Positions 8,967-20,604 are shown, counted from the first letter of the stretch. The stretch is DNA of 64,000 nucleotides from Pseudanabaena mucicola str. Chao 1806 (GCF_030323025.1 NZ_CP097329.1:3210001-3274000), one strand, 5' to 3'. Notes: generated from the letters alone by a model not told the origin. Numbers and translations are program-made.

Positions 8967-9761
8967 TTGAAATTTCAACTTGGACTTGTTGGTGGCGGCA
9001 TAATGGGTGAGGCAATTTTGTCTCGTCTGGTCGCCAGTAATTCTTATTTGCCATTTGATATATGCGTTAGTGATCCGATGCCAGAGCGTCGGGATCTGCT
9101 TGCGAAAAAATATGGCGTGCAGGTTACGCCAAATAATTTAGTGGCTGCTGAAGCAGAGATTATGCTCTTAGCAGTTAAGCCTCAGTCGTTAAACGCGGCT
9201 GCTATTGGTCTAGCTGATTCTCCTGCACCCTGTGTTGTGTCAATTTTAGCTGGTGTAACTTTGGCTCAATTAGAGGCAGTATTTCCCTCTAAAGCAATTA
9301 TCCGAGCAATGCCTAATACACCCGCGCAGGTAGGTGCAGGAGTAACTGCGATCGCGGCAAATACTCTGGCGACAGGTGAGCATTTAAGATTAGCTCGCAA
9401 AATTTTTAGTGCGGTTGGCACGGTGGTAGAAGTTGCCGAATCGCTGATGAATGCTGTGACTGGACTATCAGGTTCGGGTCCTGCCTATGTGGCGATGATG
9501 ATTGAGGCGATGGCGGATGGTGGAGTTGCCGCAGGTTTGCCTAGAGCGATCGCGCTACAACTAGCGACCCAAACTGTTTTAGGAACAGCGCAATTAGTCA
9601 TCGCAACAAAGCTACATCCTGCCCAGTTAAAGGATCAAGTAACGAGTCCTGCGGGGACAACGATTGCAGCGATCGCTCAGTTAGAAAAAGCAGGCTTGCG
9701 TTCCGCTATGATAGAAGCCGTACTTGCAGCAACTCGTCGTGCTGATGAGTTGGGCAAATAG
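8967..9761 (+). CDS. proC: Pyrroline-5-carboxylate reductase
   Basis: Catalyses the last step of proline synthesis, reducing pyrroline-5-carboxylate with NAD(P)H. The Rossmann motif GLVGGGIMGEAIL is at the N-terminus, RAMPNTPAQVGAG in the middle and the family signature near GLSGSGPAYV in the C-terminal dimerisation domain. 264 residues from a TTG start; no ATG fits before the Rossmann strand. Confidence 0.96.
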   Translation: MKFQLGLVGGGIMGEAILSRLVASNSYLPFDICVSDPMPERRDLLAKKYGVQVTPNNLVAAEAEIMLLAVKPQSLNAAAIGLADSPAPCVVSILAGVTLAQLEAVFPSKAIIRAMPNTPAQVGAGVTAIAANTLATGEHLRLARKIFSAVGTVVEVAESLMNAVTGLSGSGPAYVAMMIEAMADGGVAAGLPRAIALQLATQTVLGTAQLVIATKLHPAQLKDQVTSPAGTTIAAIAQLEKAGLRSAMIEAVLAATRRADELGK

Positions 9762-9820
9762 TAGTTTTTTAAGCCATTGCGCTGCAATGACTTGGTTGTG
9801 AAATTTGGGAGTTAGAGGTT

Positions 9821-10858
9821 TTGGATTATCGTCAGGCGGGTGTAGATATTGAAGCAGGTCGCACCTTCGTGGAGAAAATACGGGATTCAGTGGCAAAAAC
9901 CCATCGTGCAGGTGTATTAGGTGATCTCGGTGGTTTTGGTGGCTGTTTTGAAATTCCTGCTGGTTATCGACAACCCGTTCTGGTTTCAGGTACGGACGGT
10001 GTTGGCACAAAGCTTAAAATTGCTCAAGCTGCTAACAAGCACGATACGATCGGCATCGACCTTGTTGCCATGTGCGTGAACGACGTGCTGACCTCTGGAG
10101 CCGAACCGTTATTTTTCTTAGATTATTTAGCCACAGGCAAACTCGATCCTGAACAACTTGCCGAAGTGGTGAAGGGGATCGCTGAAGGTTGCCAGATCGC
10201 AGGTTGTGCTTTGCTTGGGGGCGAAACTGCTGAAATGCCTGGATTTTATAGTGTTGGTGAATACGATGCGGCAGGATTTTGTGTGGCGATCGCCGAAAAA
10301 TCCGAAATGCTCAATGGCACACAGGTAAACATTGGTGATGTGGTCATCGGTCTCGCCAGTTCAGGCATCCATAGCAATGGCTATAGCCTTATTCGCAAAA
10401 TTATTGAGACTAAAAATTATAGCTGGGGCAAAAAATTAGAAATTCCCATTTCGCCCGAAACCCAAGATTTAACTTTGGCTGAAATTTTTCTAACGCCAAC
10501 TCAAATTTATGTGAAGCCAGTTTTAGCGGCGTTAAAGGCAAATCTAGGTATTCACGGACTCGCCCATATTACTGGTGGCGGCTTGCCTGAAAACTTGCCT
10601 CGTTGCCTCGGTAATGGTCAAGCAGTGCAAATCTTCCGCAATAGTTGGCAAATTCCTATGCTCTTTCAATGGTTGCAATCTGAAGGAGAAGTTCCTGAAT
10701 CTGATATGTTCAATACTTTCAATATGGGTATTGGATTGGCTGTAGTGGTTGATCCCCAGAAAGTTGATGAGGCGATCGCCTATTTTCAAGCCCAAGAATT
10801 TACCACCAATCGCATCGGTGAAGTCATCGCAGGCGAGCGATCGCTAATCTTTGTATAG
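9821..10858 (+). CDS. purM: Phosphoribosylformylglycinamidine cyclo-ligase (AIR synthetase)
   Basis: Fifth step of purine synthesis: ATP-dependent closure of FGAM to AIR. N-terminal half with [13 protein letters not shown] and the AIRS metal/ATP motif [14 protein letters not shown]-terminal half with [14 protein letters not shown] and [13 protein letters not shown]. 345 residues from a TTG start, normal size. It lies 59 bp after proC on the same strand. Confidence 0.96.
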   Translation: MDYRQAGVDIEAGRTFVEKIRDSVAKTHRAGVLGDLGGFGGCFEIPAGYRQPVLVSGTDGVGTKLKIAQAANKHDTIGIDLVAMCVNDVLTSGAEPLFFLDYLATGKLDPEQLAEVVKGIAEGCQIAGCALLGGETAEMPGFYSVGEYDAAGFCVAIAEKSEMLNGTQVNIGDVVIGLASSGIHSNGYSLIRKIIETKNYSWGKKLEIPISPETQDLTLAEIFLTPTQIYVKPVLAALKANLGIHGLAHITGGGLPENLPRCLGNGQAVQIFRNSWQIPMLFQWLQSEGEVPESDMFNTFNMGIGLAVVVDPQKVDEAIAYFQAQEFTTNRIGEVIAGERSLIFV

Positions 10859-10932
10859 AATGAATCTAAATTGCTGAATTTAGTACATCCCTAAAGACGC
10901 TGACAAGGCTTGTAGCGATCGAGGATTGATAT

Positions 10933-12640
10933 ATGTCTGCAATGAACTTTAATACATCCAATCAAAGCTTGCGTCAGTTATTAGGTAACGGCTTACTCTA
11001 TCGTGTGCCGCCATTTCAGCGCGATTACTCTTGGACAGACGAAGAATGGGATGACCTGTGGCAAGACATTCTCGGACTATTTGCCGAGGATGGCGAGACA
11101 GCGCATTACATGGGCTATCTAGTGTTGCAATCTTCCAATAATAAGCAATTTGACATCATCGATGGGCAACAGCGCTTAACCACAATTAGCATTCTTATTC
11201 TCGCGGCCCTTGATCATTTGCAAAAATTGGTTAGTCTAGCGATCGAGCCTGAAAAGAATCAAAGACGTAAAGAAAACCTCCAAAATAGTTATATCGGTTA
11301 TGTTGATCCCGTATCACTTGTACCGCGTTCCAAGCTGGAACTAAACCGTCATAACAATCGTTTTTATCAGACCTATCTGGTCCCACTTGTCGCCATACCT
11401 GTGCGTGGATTAAATGCTTCGGAGCATCAACTTCGGAAAGCATTCAATTGGTTTCGCGACAAAATTGCTGCCCATAGTCAACAAAGTGGTGAAAATGTAG
11501 CGATCTTTGTGGATACGATTGTTGACAAACTTTTTTTCACAACTATATCCGTTACCGATGAACTAAATGCTTTCAAAGTATTTGAGACTCTAAATGCTCG
11601 CGGAGTCAGACTGTCCTCAACCGATCTACTCAAAAATTACCTTTTCTCGATTATTGCTGCAAGTAACACCCATGAAGTTGAACTCAAAGCTCTAGAAGAA
11701 CGTTGGCAAAGAATTGTAGAGGAACTGGGCAGCGAAAGCTTTCCCGACTTTTTGCGTGTGTATTGGAACAGTTGTCATCGATTGGTGCGTAAAGCGGATC
11801 TATTCAAAACTATTCGTCGTCATGTTGTCACCAAGGAGCAAGCCTTTAGTTTACTGAGAGAACTCGATCGCTCAGCGTCAATCTATGCGGCGCTACGGAA
11901 TCCCCATGAGTCAATCTGGCAACCAGAGGAAAGAAAAGCCCTAGAGCAACTGTTGATGTTTAATGTACGTCAGCCGATGTCAATGCTAATGGCTGGTTAT
12001 CGCCGATTTGCCGATAGTCAACGGGCTGTATTTACGCAGCTACTTCAGGCGATCGCGTCGCTATAACGTGATTTGTAATCTCCAAACCCAAGAGCAGGAA
12101 AGGGTTTACAACATGGTTGCTTACAAGATCGATGACCATACACTTAAAAACTTGCCAGAAATTTTAGGGGAACTCCAAGAGATCTATCCTGACGATAAAG
12201 TTTTTAAAGCTGCTTTTGCAGATAAGGAACTCAAAACTACCAATTCACGTAATAAGAAAATAGTTCGCTATATCTTGTTCCAAATTGAAAAGCAAATTTC
12301 AGGTCAGGGATTTGACTTTGAAAGCGATATATATAATTTGGAGCATATACTTCCCGAACATCCTTCAGAAGCTTGGTCATATATCGAAGAACCTAATCAA
12401 GATAAATTTATTTATCGTCTTGGAAATATGACTCCAATCGAGAAGAAAGCTAATCGAAAGATCGGCAATGAGGGTTATTCAGAAAAGATTGAGGCATTGA
12501 AATCAAGTTGTTTTAAAATTACCTCTGGCATTCCTGAAAAGTATGATCAATGGAATGAAGCAAAAATCTCATCTCGACAAACATATTTTGCTGGAATCGC
12601 CGCATCTATTTGGAAGATTGATTTATTGAAGAAAACCTAA
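10933..12640 (+). pseudogene. DUF262/DUF1524 (GmrSD-like) protein, frameshifted
   Basis: The first frame (10933-12066) holds the DUF262 domain with PFQRDYSW (residues 27-34) and the IDGQQRLTT motif (76-84), the ParB/sulfiredoxin-like nucleotidase site of GmrS-type proteins. The second frame (productive part about 12057-12640) continues with RRYNVICNLQTQEQERVYN and the DUF1524 His-Me finger nuclease region NLEHILPEH, then RLGNMTPIEKKANRKIG. Together they make one protein of about 565 residues. The break lies at about 12054-12062 inside gcgatcgcgtcgc. GmrSD-type enzymes restrict modified phage DNA; here the gene is either broken, uses frameshifting, or carries a sequencing error. Confidence 0.8.
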
Positions 12641-12753
12641 CAAGCTCTAGTTTGCTGTGAGGAGGACTTCATATAAGCGAAACTTGCTAAGTAGCTGGGC
12701 ATAATTAAAAAATAGAGCCAAAAGGTGTAGCGCAGTTTGCGGCACTGGACAGT

Positions 12754-12858
12754 TACAGCGCTTTGTGCTCAAAACCAAACCAATATACTTCCTGAAAGGA
12801 TTGCTTAGCAATCCTTTCAGGAAGTATATTGTGGTTCGTTTGATCGAAAACTGCTGCA
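12754..12858 (-). repeat. 105-bp palindromic repeat family B, copy 2
   Basis: Same length and ends as the copy at 4983-5087, opposite orientation. The conserved flank GCAGTTTTCGATCAAACGAA and the GAGCACAAAGCGCTGTA end are retained. The centre is a perfect 24-bp stem (12781-12804 and 12808-12831) whose sequence differs from copy 1. It abuts a truncated transposase reading frame, suggesting insertion into it. Confidence 0.8.
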
Positions 12859-12859
12859 A

Positions 12860-13057
12860 AACGTTAGTCTATGCAAATCAACGACCAAGACAGTTGCCAT
12901 TCAAGCCAATCACTTCTTTGCTGCTTTGTGGGGATATGTGAAATTGGAGATTATCAAACTTAATTCTAAACTCAATCATTTAGCTCTCAAATCCAAATTA
13001 TATATAAAGGCTTTGCAGCAATCTCACTTGGAATGGCAGTCTCTGAAATCTTTTTAG
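12860..13057 (+). pseudogene. Transposase C-terminal remnant
   Basis: A 65-codon open frame ending at TAG 13055-13057 reads NVSLCKSTTKTV, then QANHFFAALWGYVKLE and KLNHLALKSKLYIKAL. This is the characteristic C-terminus of a cyanobacterial DDE transposase (YHKSLKQN...TNHFFA...YVKLE type). The catalytic N-terminal part is missing; repeat B copy 2 lies immediately upstream. Confidence 0.7.
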
Positions 13058-13075
13058 ACTTCTGCGTAACATGAG

Positions 13076-14707
13076 TCAGAGTAATAGTTTCTCGATGGCT
13101 AAAGATAACTCTTTTAATTTCACAGGTTTGGAAAGATATTCATTAGCTCCTGCTTCCAAGCAACGTTTACGATCACCACTCATAGCTAAGGCTGTGAGAG
13201 CAACAATGGGTATATGCACTAAATTCGGATCAAGGCGAATTTGTCTGATTGCTTCTAAGCCGTCAAGTCTAGGCATTTGGATATCCATCAGGATCAGGTT
13301 AGGTCTTTGTGATTTGGCTAGAGCGATCGCCTCTTCACCATTTTTTGCTACCACGAGACGATATTCCTTAGCGTGAAGGTAGGTAGAAATAGAAATGATA
13401 TTCGCCTCACTATCTTCTGCTAATAAAACTAGAGGTGATGACAATTGATCTGATTGTGTAGATGGTCTTAACTGCTCGCTGGGAGAGAGTTTTTTCACTT
13501 CAGCAGGAAGAAGTACTTCTACCTCTTCATAGGGTAAGTCAATCGTAAAGCAACTGCCAACACCAAGCTGACTCGTGATTGACACATCACCACCATGCAA
13601 TTCCACTAGTCGTTTTACCAAGGTCAGTCCTAAGCCTGTGCCTTCGTATTGACGATTAAGATCACTGTCAACTTGGATAAAGGGCTTAAAGAGTCGATCA
13701 ATATCTTCAGAAGCAATACCTATACCAGTATCAATGATACTAAACCGTATATAAGTTCTGGAAGATTTCATTTCTTGCTTGACAAATGGGAATGTCACTT
13801 CTAAGGTGATAGTCCCACCTTTAGGCGTGAATTTAACCGCATTAGTAAGCAAATTGATTAAAGCTTGGCAAATCCGTCGTTCATCAACTCTTAAGTTAGG
13901 TAAATTAATTGGTAAATTAATGAGTATTTGAATTCCTTTCTTATGAGCTTGTTGTTGGATAAGGGTTAGGCTAGTTTGGCAAAGTTGGTCAACGCTAACA
14001 ATACTATATTCAAGATTAATTTGCCCTGATTCAATTTTAGCAACATCAAGAATGTCATTAATTAGCGATAATAAATGGTAGGCACTGTTTTCCAATATTT
14101 GACAGGCTTTAATTTGTTCCTCGTTGATTTCCCCAAAAATTTGATCCTGTAATCCTTCAGTAATTCCTAAAATTGCATTGAGGGGTGTCCGCAGTTCATG
14201 GCTCATATTCGCAAGAAATTGACTTTTTGCCATATTGGCTTTCTCCGCCGATTCTTTGGCTTGCTTGAGGGAAACCACCTGACTGGCAACTTCCTGCTCT
14301 AAATTTTTAGTCAATTTACTTAATTGTAAGTGGGTTCTAATGCGAGCTAAAACTTCACGATCTTGAAATGGTTTAGTAATAAAGTCTAAAGCGCCGAGAT
14401 CAAAGCCCCTAATTTTGCTATCTAAATCTGTTAAAGATGTCATAAAGATGATAGGAATTTGAGCAGTTTCTGGAGATGACTTGAGCTTTTGACAGACACT
14501 AAAACCATCCATCTCAGGCATTTGAATATCTAGCAAAATAAGATCAGGCAATATCCGTGATACTTGGAGTAAGGCGCGTTTTCCACTCGTTGCGATCGAC
14601 ACATCATAACCTTCATTACTTAAAGTTTTTGATAGAACTTCTAGATTAGATGGAACATCATCAATAATGAGGATTAGGCTGGGAGATTTTGGTGGGTGGA
14701 CAGTCAT
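13076..14707 (-). CDS. Hybrid histidine kinase, REC-HisKA-HATPase-REC
   Basis: A soluble two-component protein of 543 residues (ATG at 14707; a TTG at 14752 adds 15). Order: receiver 1 with phospho-acceptor Asp60 ([11 protein letters not shown]), coiled coil (130-160), HisKA with His169 ([11 protein letters not shown]), HATPase_c with N box LLTNAVKF and G boxes DTGIGIA and GTGLGL, and receiver 2 with Asp474 ([11 protein letters not shown]). There are no membrane or PAS sensor domains, so input probably comes by phosphotransfer to receiver 1. Close architectural relative of the protein at 22879-24606. Confidence 0.93.
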   Translation of the reverse strand: MTVHPPKSPSLILIIDDVPSNLEVLSKTLSNEGYDVSIATSGKRALLQVSRILPDLILLDIQMPEMDGFSVCQKLKSSPETAQIPIIFMTSLTDLDSKIRGFDLGALDFITKPFQDREVLARIRTHLQLSKLTKNLEQEVASQVVSLKQAKESAEKANMAKSQFLANMSHELRTPLNAILGITEGLQDQIFGEINEEQIKACQILENSAYHLLSLINDILDVAKIESGQINLEYSIVSVDQLCQTSLTLIQQQAHKKGIQILINLPINLPNLRVDERRICQALINLLTNAVKFTPKGGTITLEVTFPFVKQEMKSSRTYIRFSIIDTGIGIASEDIDRLFKPFIQVDSDLNRQYEGTGLGLTLVKRLVELHGGDVSITSQLGVGSCFTIDLPYEEVEVLLPAEVKKLSPSEQLRPSTQSDQLSSPLVLLAEDSEANIISISTYLHAKEYRLVVAKNGEEAIALAKSQRPNLILMDIQMPRLDGLEAIRQIRLDPNLVHIPIVALTALAMSGDRKRCLEAGANEYLSKPVKLKELSLAIEKLLL

Positions 14708-14891
14708 AAGGTTACTTTTGATCTTTTTCAATTTCGCTCTAATACCGCTCAAGTTGTAGATATTAAAACATTAGAGACTCAATCTATTCTATTTGAAACT
14801 GTTTTACCATTTGAGTGATCTTCTTTATACAAGGAAGATGTCGATCGCTTTGCTGCCCAATCTGATCTACAATTTAGACCAATTCTATTAA

Positions 14892-15001
14892 TATAGCACT
14901 GCAAGGGATAGATAAAAACAAACCTAAGACTAAAGTGGCGGCGCGAAGCACTGTTACTTTAGTCTTAGGTTTTGATTTGTCTTATGTCTTGCAATGCTAT
15001 A
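14892..15001. repeat. TATAGC-bounded palindromic repeat (family C)
   Basis: About 110 bp with inverted ends (TATAGCACTGCAAG and CTTGCAATGCTATA). An inner stem, AACCTAAGACTAAAGT and its complement, surrounds the GC-rich loop GGCGGCGCGAAGCACTG. It resembles the loop style of repeat A but has different arms. Confidence 0.65.
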
Positions 15002-15278
15002 GACCATTTTGGAGTTAATTCTGAGAGTTGTCACAAACGGTCTGAGAGCGGAATAACAGTGTTATTATTCTGATCGTAAACCTGACGCTGCTCTATGAGT
15101 GAGGAGAATAGGAGGACTTGATTCAAAAGTATTTCTGGGTATTGCTGAGACCTTTTTGCTTCAAACCTAGTCTTAGTTTTTTTTCTTGTGTCTACTCCGT
15201 CAAACTCAGGTTAACTCAATGGGACTTTTTTAGTTTTAAATGATTAGATATAGCAATCAGTAGCTATGCATAAATAAC

Positions 15279-15331
15279 ATTAAAACCCAAAACCAGAGCA
15301 TGGGTCGTTCGCTCTAGTTTTGGGTTTTAAT
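15279..15331. repeat. Hairpin repeat, family C
   Basis: A 21-bp stem (15279-15299 and 15311-15331) with one mismatch and loop ATGGGTCGTTC. The arm AAAACCCAAAACCAGAG is shared, with one change, with the hairpin at 5502-5565. There is no T run on either side that would make a classical terminator. Confidence 0.65.
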
Positions 15332-15477
15332 TATGCCGAGCTAATTAGAGTATAACAAGTAAACCATTTTAAAATTTAAATGAATTAATTCTCAATTTGG
15401 CGAAATTCACCTAATCAATTTCCTGAATGTTTTGCTACACTTGCAGAAGATAAGCAAACTATATCGAGCATCCATCT

Positions 15478-16947
15478 ATGAGAAGCAAACTAATACTGAC
15501 CAAAGAAATACTAAGTTTACAATATTCACTTGTTGGTGATCGATTTGATGAAACATGGGAAGCCCCCCTCTCGATCCTCTTAGGACTTGGACGAGCAGCA
15601 GGTGCAGATTTTGTCGAATTTTTTCTAGAGCGCAACCATTACATTAGTTGTCTTGCGGAAGATGACACAATTACCAGTATTTCACCAAGGCTATCGACAG
15701 GGGCTGGAATTCGTGCATTTAAAGGCAAAGCCGATTGTTATGTCAGTACTAATGATCTCACTTTTCTAGGATTAAAATCAGCTCTAGAACGTGCTCTCTC
15801 AATTCTTGGTTTAAAGATTCCTTCTCAAAACTCCATTATTCCATCCATTCAACTAGAACTCTTTCGTGATTATGCCTCTAAAAAAGGTAAAGAAACATGG
15901 ATTAATCAATGTAGCCCCATGCGGGAAATGGGTGACATTCTTCTCAGCGCCAATCAACTCCTTGCCAAAAAAGGTAAACATATCCAATCAAGGCGATCGG
16001 GCTACTTCCGCGATTGGCAAGAAGTCCTAGTAGCAGCGAGCGATGGTACGTTTGCTAGAGATATTCGTCTTACCCAATCAGTTGGCTCTAACTTGCTTTG
16101 TGCTGATGGTACAAACCGTTCCTCAATCAACAAACGTGTTGGTGGCACAAGCGATCCCAGTTATCTTCGCAATTGGAACTATGAACCAGTCGTTGATGAA
16201 ATCGTTGAAGCGGCTGGCAAAATGCTCTATGCCGATTATGTTGAGTCTGGAGCTTACCCAATCATCATGGCAAATCAGTTTGGCGGCGTAATCTTCCATG
16301 AAGCATGTGGACATCTCCTCGAAACTACAGGGATCGAAGCCAAAACTACACCTTTTGCAGAAATGAAAGGTCAGAAAATTGCCCATGAGAATCTAACTGC
16401 ATGGGATGAAGGCAGATCCACAGAAGCATTTGGCACAATTGATATGGATGACGAGGGAATGCCTACCCAACGAACATTATTAATTGAAAATGGAATTCTC
16501 AAGAACTTTATTAGCGATCGTGCAGGGGAATTACGCACAGGACATCCTCGTACAGGTAGTGGTCGCCGCCAAAGCTATGCTTACGCTGCGGCAAGTCGGA
16601 TGAGAAATACCTACATTGATGCTGGAGAATTTTCGCTTGATGATCTATTTGCTTCAGTAGACAAGGGAATCTATTGCAAAAAGATGGGTGGTGGTAGCGT
16701 CTTACCCACAGGACAATTTAACTTTGCTGTAGATGAAGCCTATTTAATCGAACATGGCAAAATCACTAAACCTCTGAAAGGAGCAACCCTCATTGGTGAT
16801 GCTAAAGAAATCATGCAGGAAATCTCCATGAGTTCAAGCGACCTAGAACTTGCCGCAGGTTTTTGTGGCTCCGTTAGTGGCAGTGTCTATGTCACCGTTG
16901 GTCAACCCCATATTAAAGTTGATGCAATTACGGTTGGTGGTCGATAA
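15478..16947 (+). CDS. tldD: TldD-type metalloprotease
   Basis: Cytoplasmic zinc protease of the TldD/PmbA family, which acts as a TldD/TldE heterodimer that degrades unfolded peptides and trims RiPP precursors in other bacteria. The zinc motif HEACGH (in [14 protein letters not shown]) marks the catalytic TldD subunit. N-terminal residues 30-230 form the first domain; the C-terminal barrel follows. 489 residues, usual length. The TldE partner is not in the window. Confidence 0.93.
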   Translation: MRSKLILTKEILSLQYSLVGDRFDETWEAPLSILLGLGRAAGADFVEFFLERNHYISCLAEDDTITSISPRLSTGAGIRAFKGKADCYVSTNDLTFLGLKSALERALSILGLKIPSQNSIIPSIQLELFRDYASKKGKETWINQCSPMREMGDILLSANQLLAKKGKHIQSRRSGYFRDWQEVLVAASDGTFARDIRLTQSVGSNLLCADGTNRSSINKRVGGTSDPSYLRNWNYEPVVDEIVEAAGKMLYADYVESGAYPIIMANQFGGVIFHEACGHLLETTGIEAKTTPFAEMKGQKIAHENLTAWDEGRSTEAFGTIDMDDEGMPTQRTLLIENGILKNFISDRAGELRTGHPRTGSGRRQSYAYAAASRMRNTYIDAGEFSLDDLFASVDKGIYCKKMGGGSVLPTGQFNFAVDEAYLIEHGKITKPLKGATLIGDAKEIMQEISMSSSDLELAAGFCGSVSGSVYVTVGQPHIKVDAITVGGR

Positions 16948-17074
16948 GGCTAGATTGTTTTTGTCGCCTAAGCTTAGCGAAGATTTCAAAAACTTGTTTC
17001 ATAGTGATATTAAGTTGTTTTTTATTGTTGTCTAGGGTATGCTCATTGGCTAGTTATATACTGTGCTAAGAGCC

Positions 17075-17179
17075 TATAGCGGTTTTCATTTTGCCGTAGG
17101 CAAAATGAAAACTCAAAACTCTTAATGGGACTGATTTTTTGTTTTCAAATGAGTACACACTCATTTGAAAACCGCTATA
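17075..17179. repeat. TATAGC-bounded double-hairpin repeat
   Basis: Outer ends TATAGCGGTTTTCA and TGAAAACCGCTATA enclose two perfect 14-bp hairpins, 17082-17112 (loop gta) and 17141-17172 (loop acac). Total 105 bp, no coding frame. It lies between tldD and the following kinase. Confidence 0.65.
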
Positions 17180-17227
17180 TAGCAAAAGAAACGACTATAT
17201 ACTTTATAAATAAAGCTTTCTAGTAAG

Positions 17228-19726
17228 GTGATCGGGTCGTGCAATCAAATGCAATCAAATGTAATCGATGTTCTTCAATCAAAGGTACTTGTTGTTGACG
17301 ATGATCCAGACATTCGCAATGAGTTAGCGTCCGCATTGATGGATCGCGGTTTCATTGTGAAAACTGCTGGTGACGGCAGTGAAGCTTTACTGTGCGTAAA
17401 ATTGTATTCTCCCGATCTCATCTTATTAGATATATCTATGCCACAGATGAGCGGCTATGAAGTTTGCCGAGTCCTTAAAGCAAATACCGAGACAGAAGAT
17501 ATCCCAATCATCTTCATTAGTGGCAATGAAGGCATTCAAGACAAACTGGAAGCTTTTGCCTGTGGTGGAGCTGACTATATTACTAAGCCTCCGCAACTGG
17601 CAGAAGTATTTGCACGTATGCATTTACATTTATCCCTAAGACATGTACAGATACACCTTGCTCAAAAGAATCATGAACTATCCAATGCAATATTTGAGCG
17701 GGTAGCACTGTTGAAGAAGTTGCAACGCACGAACCTACTGCTTCATGCTCAAAAGGAAGCTTCCATTGATGGTATTTTTGCAGTTGATGAACAGGGAAGA
17801 ATTGCAAGTTTTAATCGTCGCTTTTGTGAAATGTGGGATATTCCTCATAGTATTTTAGTTGGGAATAACATGAGCGAAGATAAAAGTGATGACCCACCAT
17901 TAGGAACTTTTTTAATCAAATCCTACCTACCTGATGTCTTAGTCAACTTGTTAGAAACTACCTATGATGATCCCGATGTAATTAGGCGAGGAGAAATCAT
18001 TTATGGCGATCATATTTTTGATTACTACACAAGCCCGGTCAGTTCTGATCAGAATAAGTTTTTTGGGTTAGTTTGGTGCTTTCGGGATATAACTGCCAAA
18101 AAACAAGCAGAGTTATGTCAATTGCAGCTAATGGAGGATCTCCGTAAGGCAAAAGAAGAAGCCGAAGAAGCAGTTCGCACTAAGGCCGCATTCTTAGCAA
18201 TGATGAGCCATGAAATCCGTACACCTATCAATGGAGTAATCGGCATGACTCAGTTATTAGTGGGAACGGAATTGAATCCTGAACAAAACAAGTTTGTCCA
18301 CACCATTCAAGTTAGTGGCGAAATGCTGCTATCGGTAGTTAATGATATTTTAGATTTCTCCAAAATTGAGTCAGGCAAACTGGAATTAGAAAATGCACCT
18401 TTAGATGTCCGTGCTTTAGTTAGGGACATCTATGATGTGCAATTAGTCAAGGCAAAGGAAAAGAAGCTCAAATTTGAAGTAAGTATGCATTCTCACGTAC
18501 CACCATATATCGTTGGTGATGTAACAAGGATCAGGCAAATTTTAGCAAATCTAGTTTCTAATGCCCTTAAGTTTACCGATACAGGTGCAGTTAGAATTAA
18601 TGTCAGATTAGCATCTGATCAAGCTCCTATCGTTGACCGTCCATTTCAATTGCTATTTTCCGTGAGTGATACAGGCATTGGTATCAGTGAAGATCAAATG
18701 CAGAGGCTATTTCAGCCATTTTCTCAAGCCACTGCTGCGACCTCTCGTAAATATGGTGGTACTGGCTTAGGGTTAGTGATTTGTAAGAGCTTAGTAGAAG
18801 TAATGGGTGGCAACATCCAAGTTGAAAGTAAGATGGATCATGGTTCTACTTTTTCTTTTACAGTAACAACCAAAATTGCAAAGGAAGCACCAAACCATAC
18901 TTTGCAGGATGCTATGAGCAAGCCTGTGAGTCGTTCGGGGCGACTAGCCGATCGCTTCCCTTTGAAAATTTTGATTGCTGAAGATAACTTAATTAATCAA
19001 GAATTAGCAATGGCAATGCTCATTAAAATGGGCTACCATCCTGATGTAGTGGATAATGGGTTAGCTGCACTCGAAGCTTTACAGGTCAATAACTACGATC
19101 TTCTGTTACTAGATGTGCAGATGCCTGAAATGAATGGGCTAGAAACTGCAACCTATCTAGTCAACCATTGGGATGAGTTACAAGCTGGCTATGAGCGACC
19201 AACGATTATTGCCATGACCGCCAGTGCCATGCAGGGCGATCGCGAAATGTGTTTACGAGCTGGAATGGATGATTACATCAGTAAACCGATTATGGTGGAA
19301 TCTCTCCAGCGTACGATTGAGAAATGGGCAATCGGTGGTCAATTTAATAAAGATCAAAATTTAGACATTTTTGAAAGTAAGCATATTGACTCGGTGATTG
19401 ATCTTACTGCGATCAAGAATTTGGAGCAAATTAATCCTAATTTAATTGGTCGATTGATCCATTTATTTACAACAGAAGAAGCCCCTATACTTTTGCAAAA
19501 TCTCCGACAAGCGATCACCAATAATGATTTCAAGGAGGTCAGCTATACCGCACATGCTCTAAAGGGTAGTAGCAGTATTTTAGGTGCAAAAAATCTAAGT
19601 AGGCTATGTCTAGAAATAGAACTAAAAGGTAAGCATGGTAATAGTACAGGATTACCAGAACTATTATCCGAAATTGAACGGGAATATATAGCTGCTTCCC
19701 AAGAACTTTCTGAATTAGAAAGCTAG
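17228..19726 (+). CDS. Hybrid histidine kinase, REC-PAS-HisKA-HATPase-REC-HPt
   Basis: 832 residues from GTG (ATG at codon 8 is an alternative). Receiver 1 with Asp68 ([11 protein letters not shown]), a linker helix, a PAS-like domain (about 175-290), HisKA with His328 ([15 protein letters not shown]), HATPase_c (N box [10 protein letters not shown] boxes DTGIGIS and GTGLGL), receiver 2 with Asp629 ([11 protein letters not shown]) and a C-terminal HPt with His776 ([12 protein letters not shown]). It thus carries a complete phosphorelay in one chain, lacking only the final output regulator. No membrane segments; the PAS ligand is unknown. Confidence 0.94.
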   Translation: MIGSCNQMQSNVIDVLQSKVLVVDDDPDIRNELASALMDRGFIVKTAGDGSEALLCVKLYSPDLILLDISMPQMSGYEVCRVLKANTETEDIPIIFISGNEGIQDKLEAFACGGADYITKPPQLAEVFARMHLHLSLRHVQIHLAQKNHELSNAIFERVALLKKLQRTNLLLHAQKEASIDGIFAVDEQGRIASFNRRFCEMWDIPHSILVGNNMSEDKSDDPPLGTFLIKSYLPDVLVNLLETTYDDPDVIRRGEIIYGDHIFDYYTSPVSSDQNKFFGLVWCFRDITAKKQAELCQLQLMEDLRKAKEEAEEAVRTKAAFLAMMSHEIRTPINGVIGMTQLLVGTELNPEQNKFVHTIQVSGEMLLSVVNDILDFSKIESGKLELENAPLDVRALVRDIYDVQLVKAKEKKLKFEVSMHSHVPPYIVGDVTRIRQILANLVSNALKFTDTGAVRINVRLASDQAPIVDRPFQLLFSVSDTGIGISEDQMQRLFQPFSQATAATSRKYGGTGLGLVICKSLVEVMGGNIQVESKMDHGSTFSFTVTTKIAKEAPNHTLQDAMSKPVSRSGRLADRFPLKILIAEDNLINQELAMAMLIKMGYHPDVVDNGLAALEALQVNNYDLLLLDVQMPEMNGLETATYLVNHWDELQAGYERPTIIAMTASAMQGDREMCLRAGMDDYISKPIMVESLQRTIEKWAIGGQFNKDQNLDIFESKHIDSVIDLTAIKNLEQINPNLIGRLIHLFTTEEAPILLQNLRQAITNNDFKEVSYTAHALKGSSSILGAKNLSRLCLEIELKGKHGNSTGLPELLSEIEREYIAASQELSELES

Positions 19727-19847
19727 AATGAGAAACCCAAGTTTCGTAGTTCTAGCTTTCATCGTTTTGATATGAAAATGTTTCTAGCCTTGGGCGGTAC
19801 ATCTTCACACCAAAATCATTACCTCTCTATCGTTACCACCAATTTTT

Positions 19848-20468
19848 ATGTTGTGCATCCAAAATCTTTATTACCATCCACCTGCCGCACCAGAAGCAAT
19901 CCTGAAAAATATATCGTTTGAATTGCAGGATCGCCAACTTGGTGTCATGGTTGGACCTAGTGGCTCTGGGAAAAGTACATTACTAGAGATTTTGGCAGGA
20001 TTTGTGGAATGGACTAGTGGCAATATTTATTGGAAATCTCAAGAACTCACTCCCGACCACCTCCAGCAGATATGTGGATTAGTGTTCCAGTTTCCAGAGC
20101 GACACTTTTGTGGCAGTACAATTTTAGAAGAATTACGTCTTGGGCATATTGAGCTTGATAGCGATCGCATTCAGAGTGCTTTGAATGCAGTTGGACTAAG
20201 CCATCTAAATCCAAGTACATCACCACAATCACTGAGTGGAGGACAGCAGAGACGATTAGCATTGGCAGTACAGTTAATTCGCCAACCAAGTTTGTTATTG
20301 CTGGATGAACCAACCGCAGGATTAGATTGGTCAATGCGAAGACAAATCTTAGGGATCCTAGAAGATCTGAAAAAAAATTGGACAATTCTGGTGGTCACTC
20401 ATGAACCAGAAGAACTGGTTTCTATGGCAGATCAGACTTGGGTGATCGCTCATGGAGAAATAGCTTAA
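19848..20468 (+). CDS. ABC transporter ATP-binding protein, ECF-like
   Basis: 206 residues with Walker A GPSGSGKS (about 37-44), Q-loop in VFQFPERHF, ABC signature LSGGQQRR and Walker B LLLLDEPTAGLD with the following H-loop THEPEE. The QFPERHF Q-loop is typical of EcfA/CbiO-type energy-coupling ATPases and of plastid ABCI11-like proteins. No membrane partner is adjacent, so the substrate is unknown. Confidence 0.9.
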   Translation: MLCIQNLYYHPPAAPEAILKNISFELQDRQLGVMVGPSGSGKSTLLEILAGFVEWTSGNIYWKSQELTPDHLQQICGLVFQFPERHFCGSTILEELRLGHIELDSDRIQSALNAVGLSHLNPSTSPQSLSGGQQRRLALAVQLIRQPSLLLLDEPTAGLDWSMRRQILGILEDLKKNWTILVVTHEPEELVSMADQTWVIAHGEIA

Positions 20469-20604
20469 TTTTTATTGAATGTTCTGGCAAACCCTTTGCT
20501 AGCAACATTTTTGAGCAAAAAATTAACGTTTTGCTGGATGGCAAAGCGCTAAAAGATTGACGTTTGCTATACACTATTGGCAGATAGTAACTAGATAATT
20601 CACT

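Larger units (their letters stand above)
14708..15477. other. Spacer with palindromic repeats before tldD
   Basis: About 770 bp without a credible gene. It contains the TATAGC-bounded element at 14892-15001 and the hairpin at 15279-15331; the remainder is AT-rich. Confidence 0.55.
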
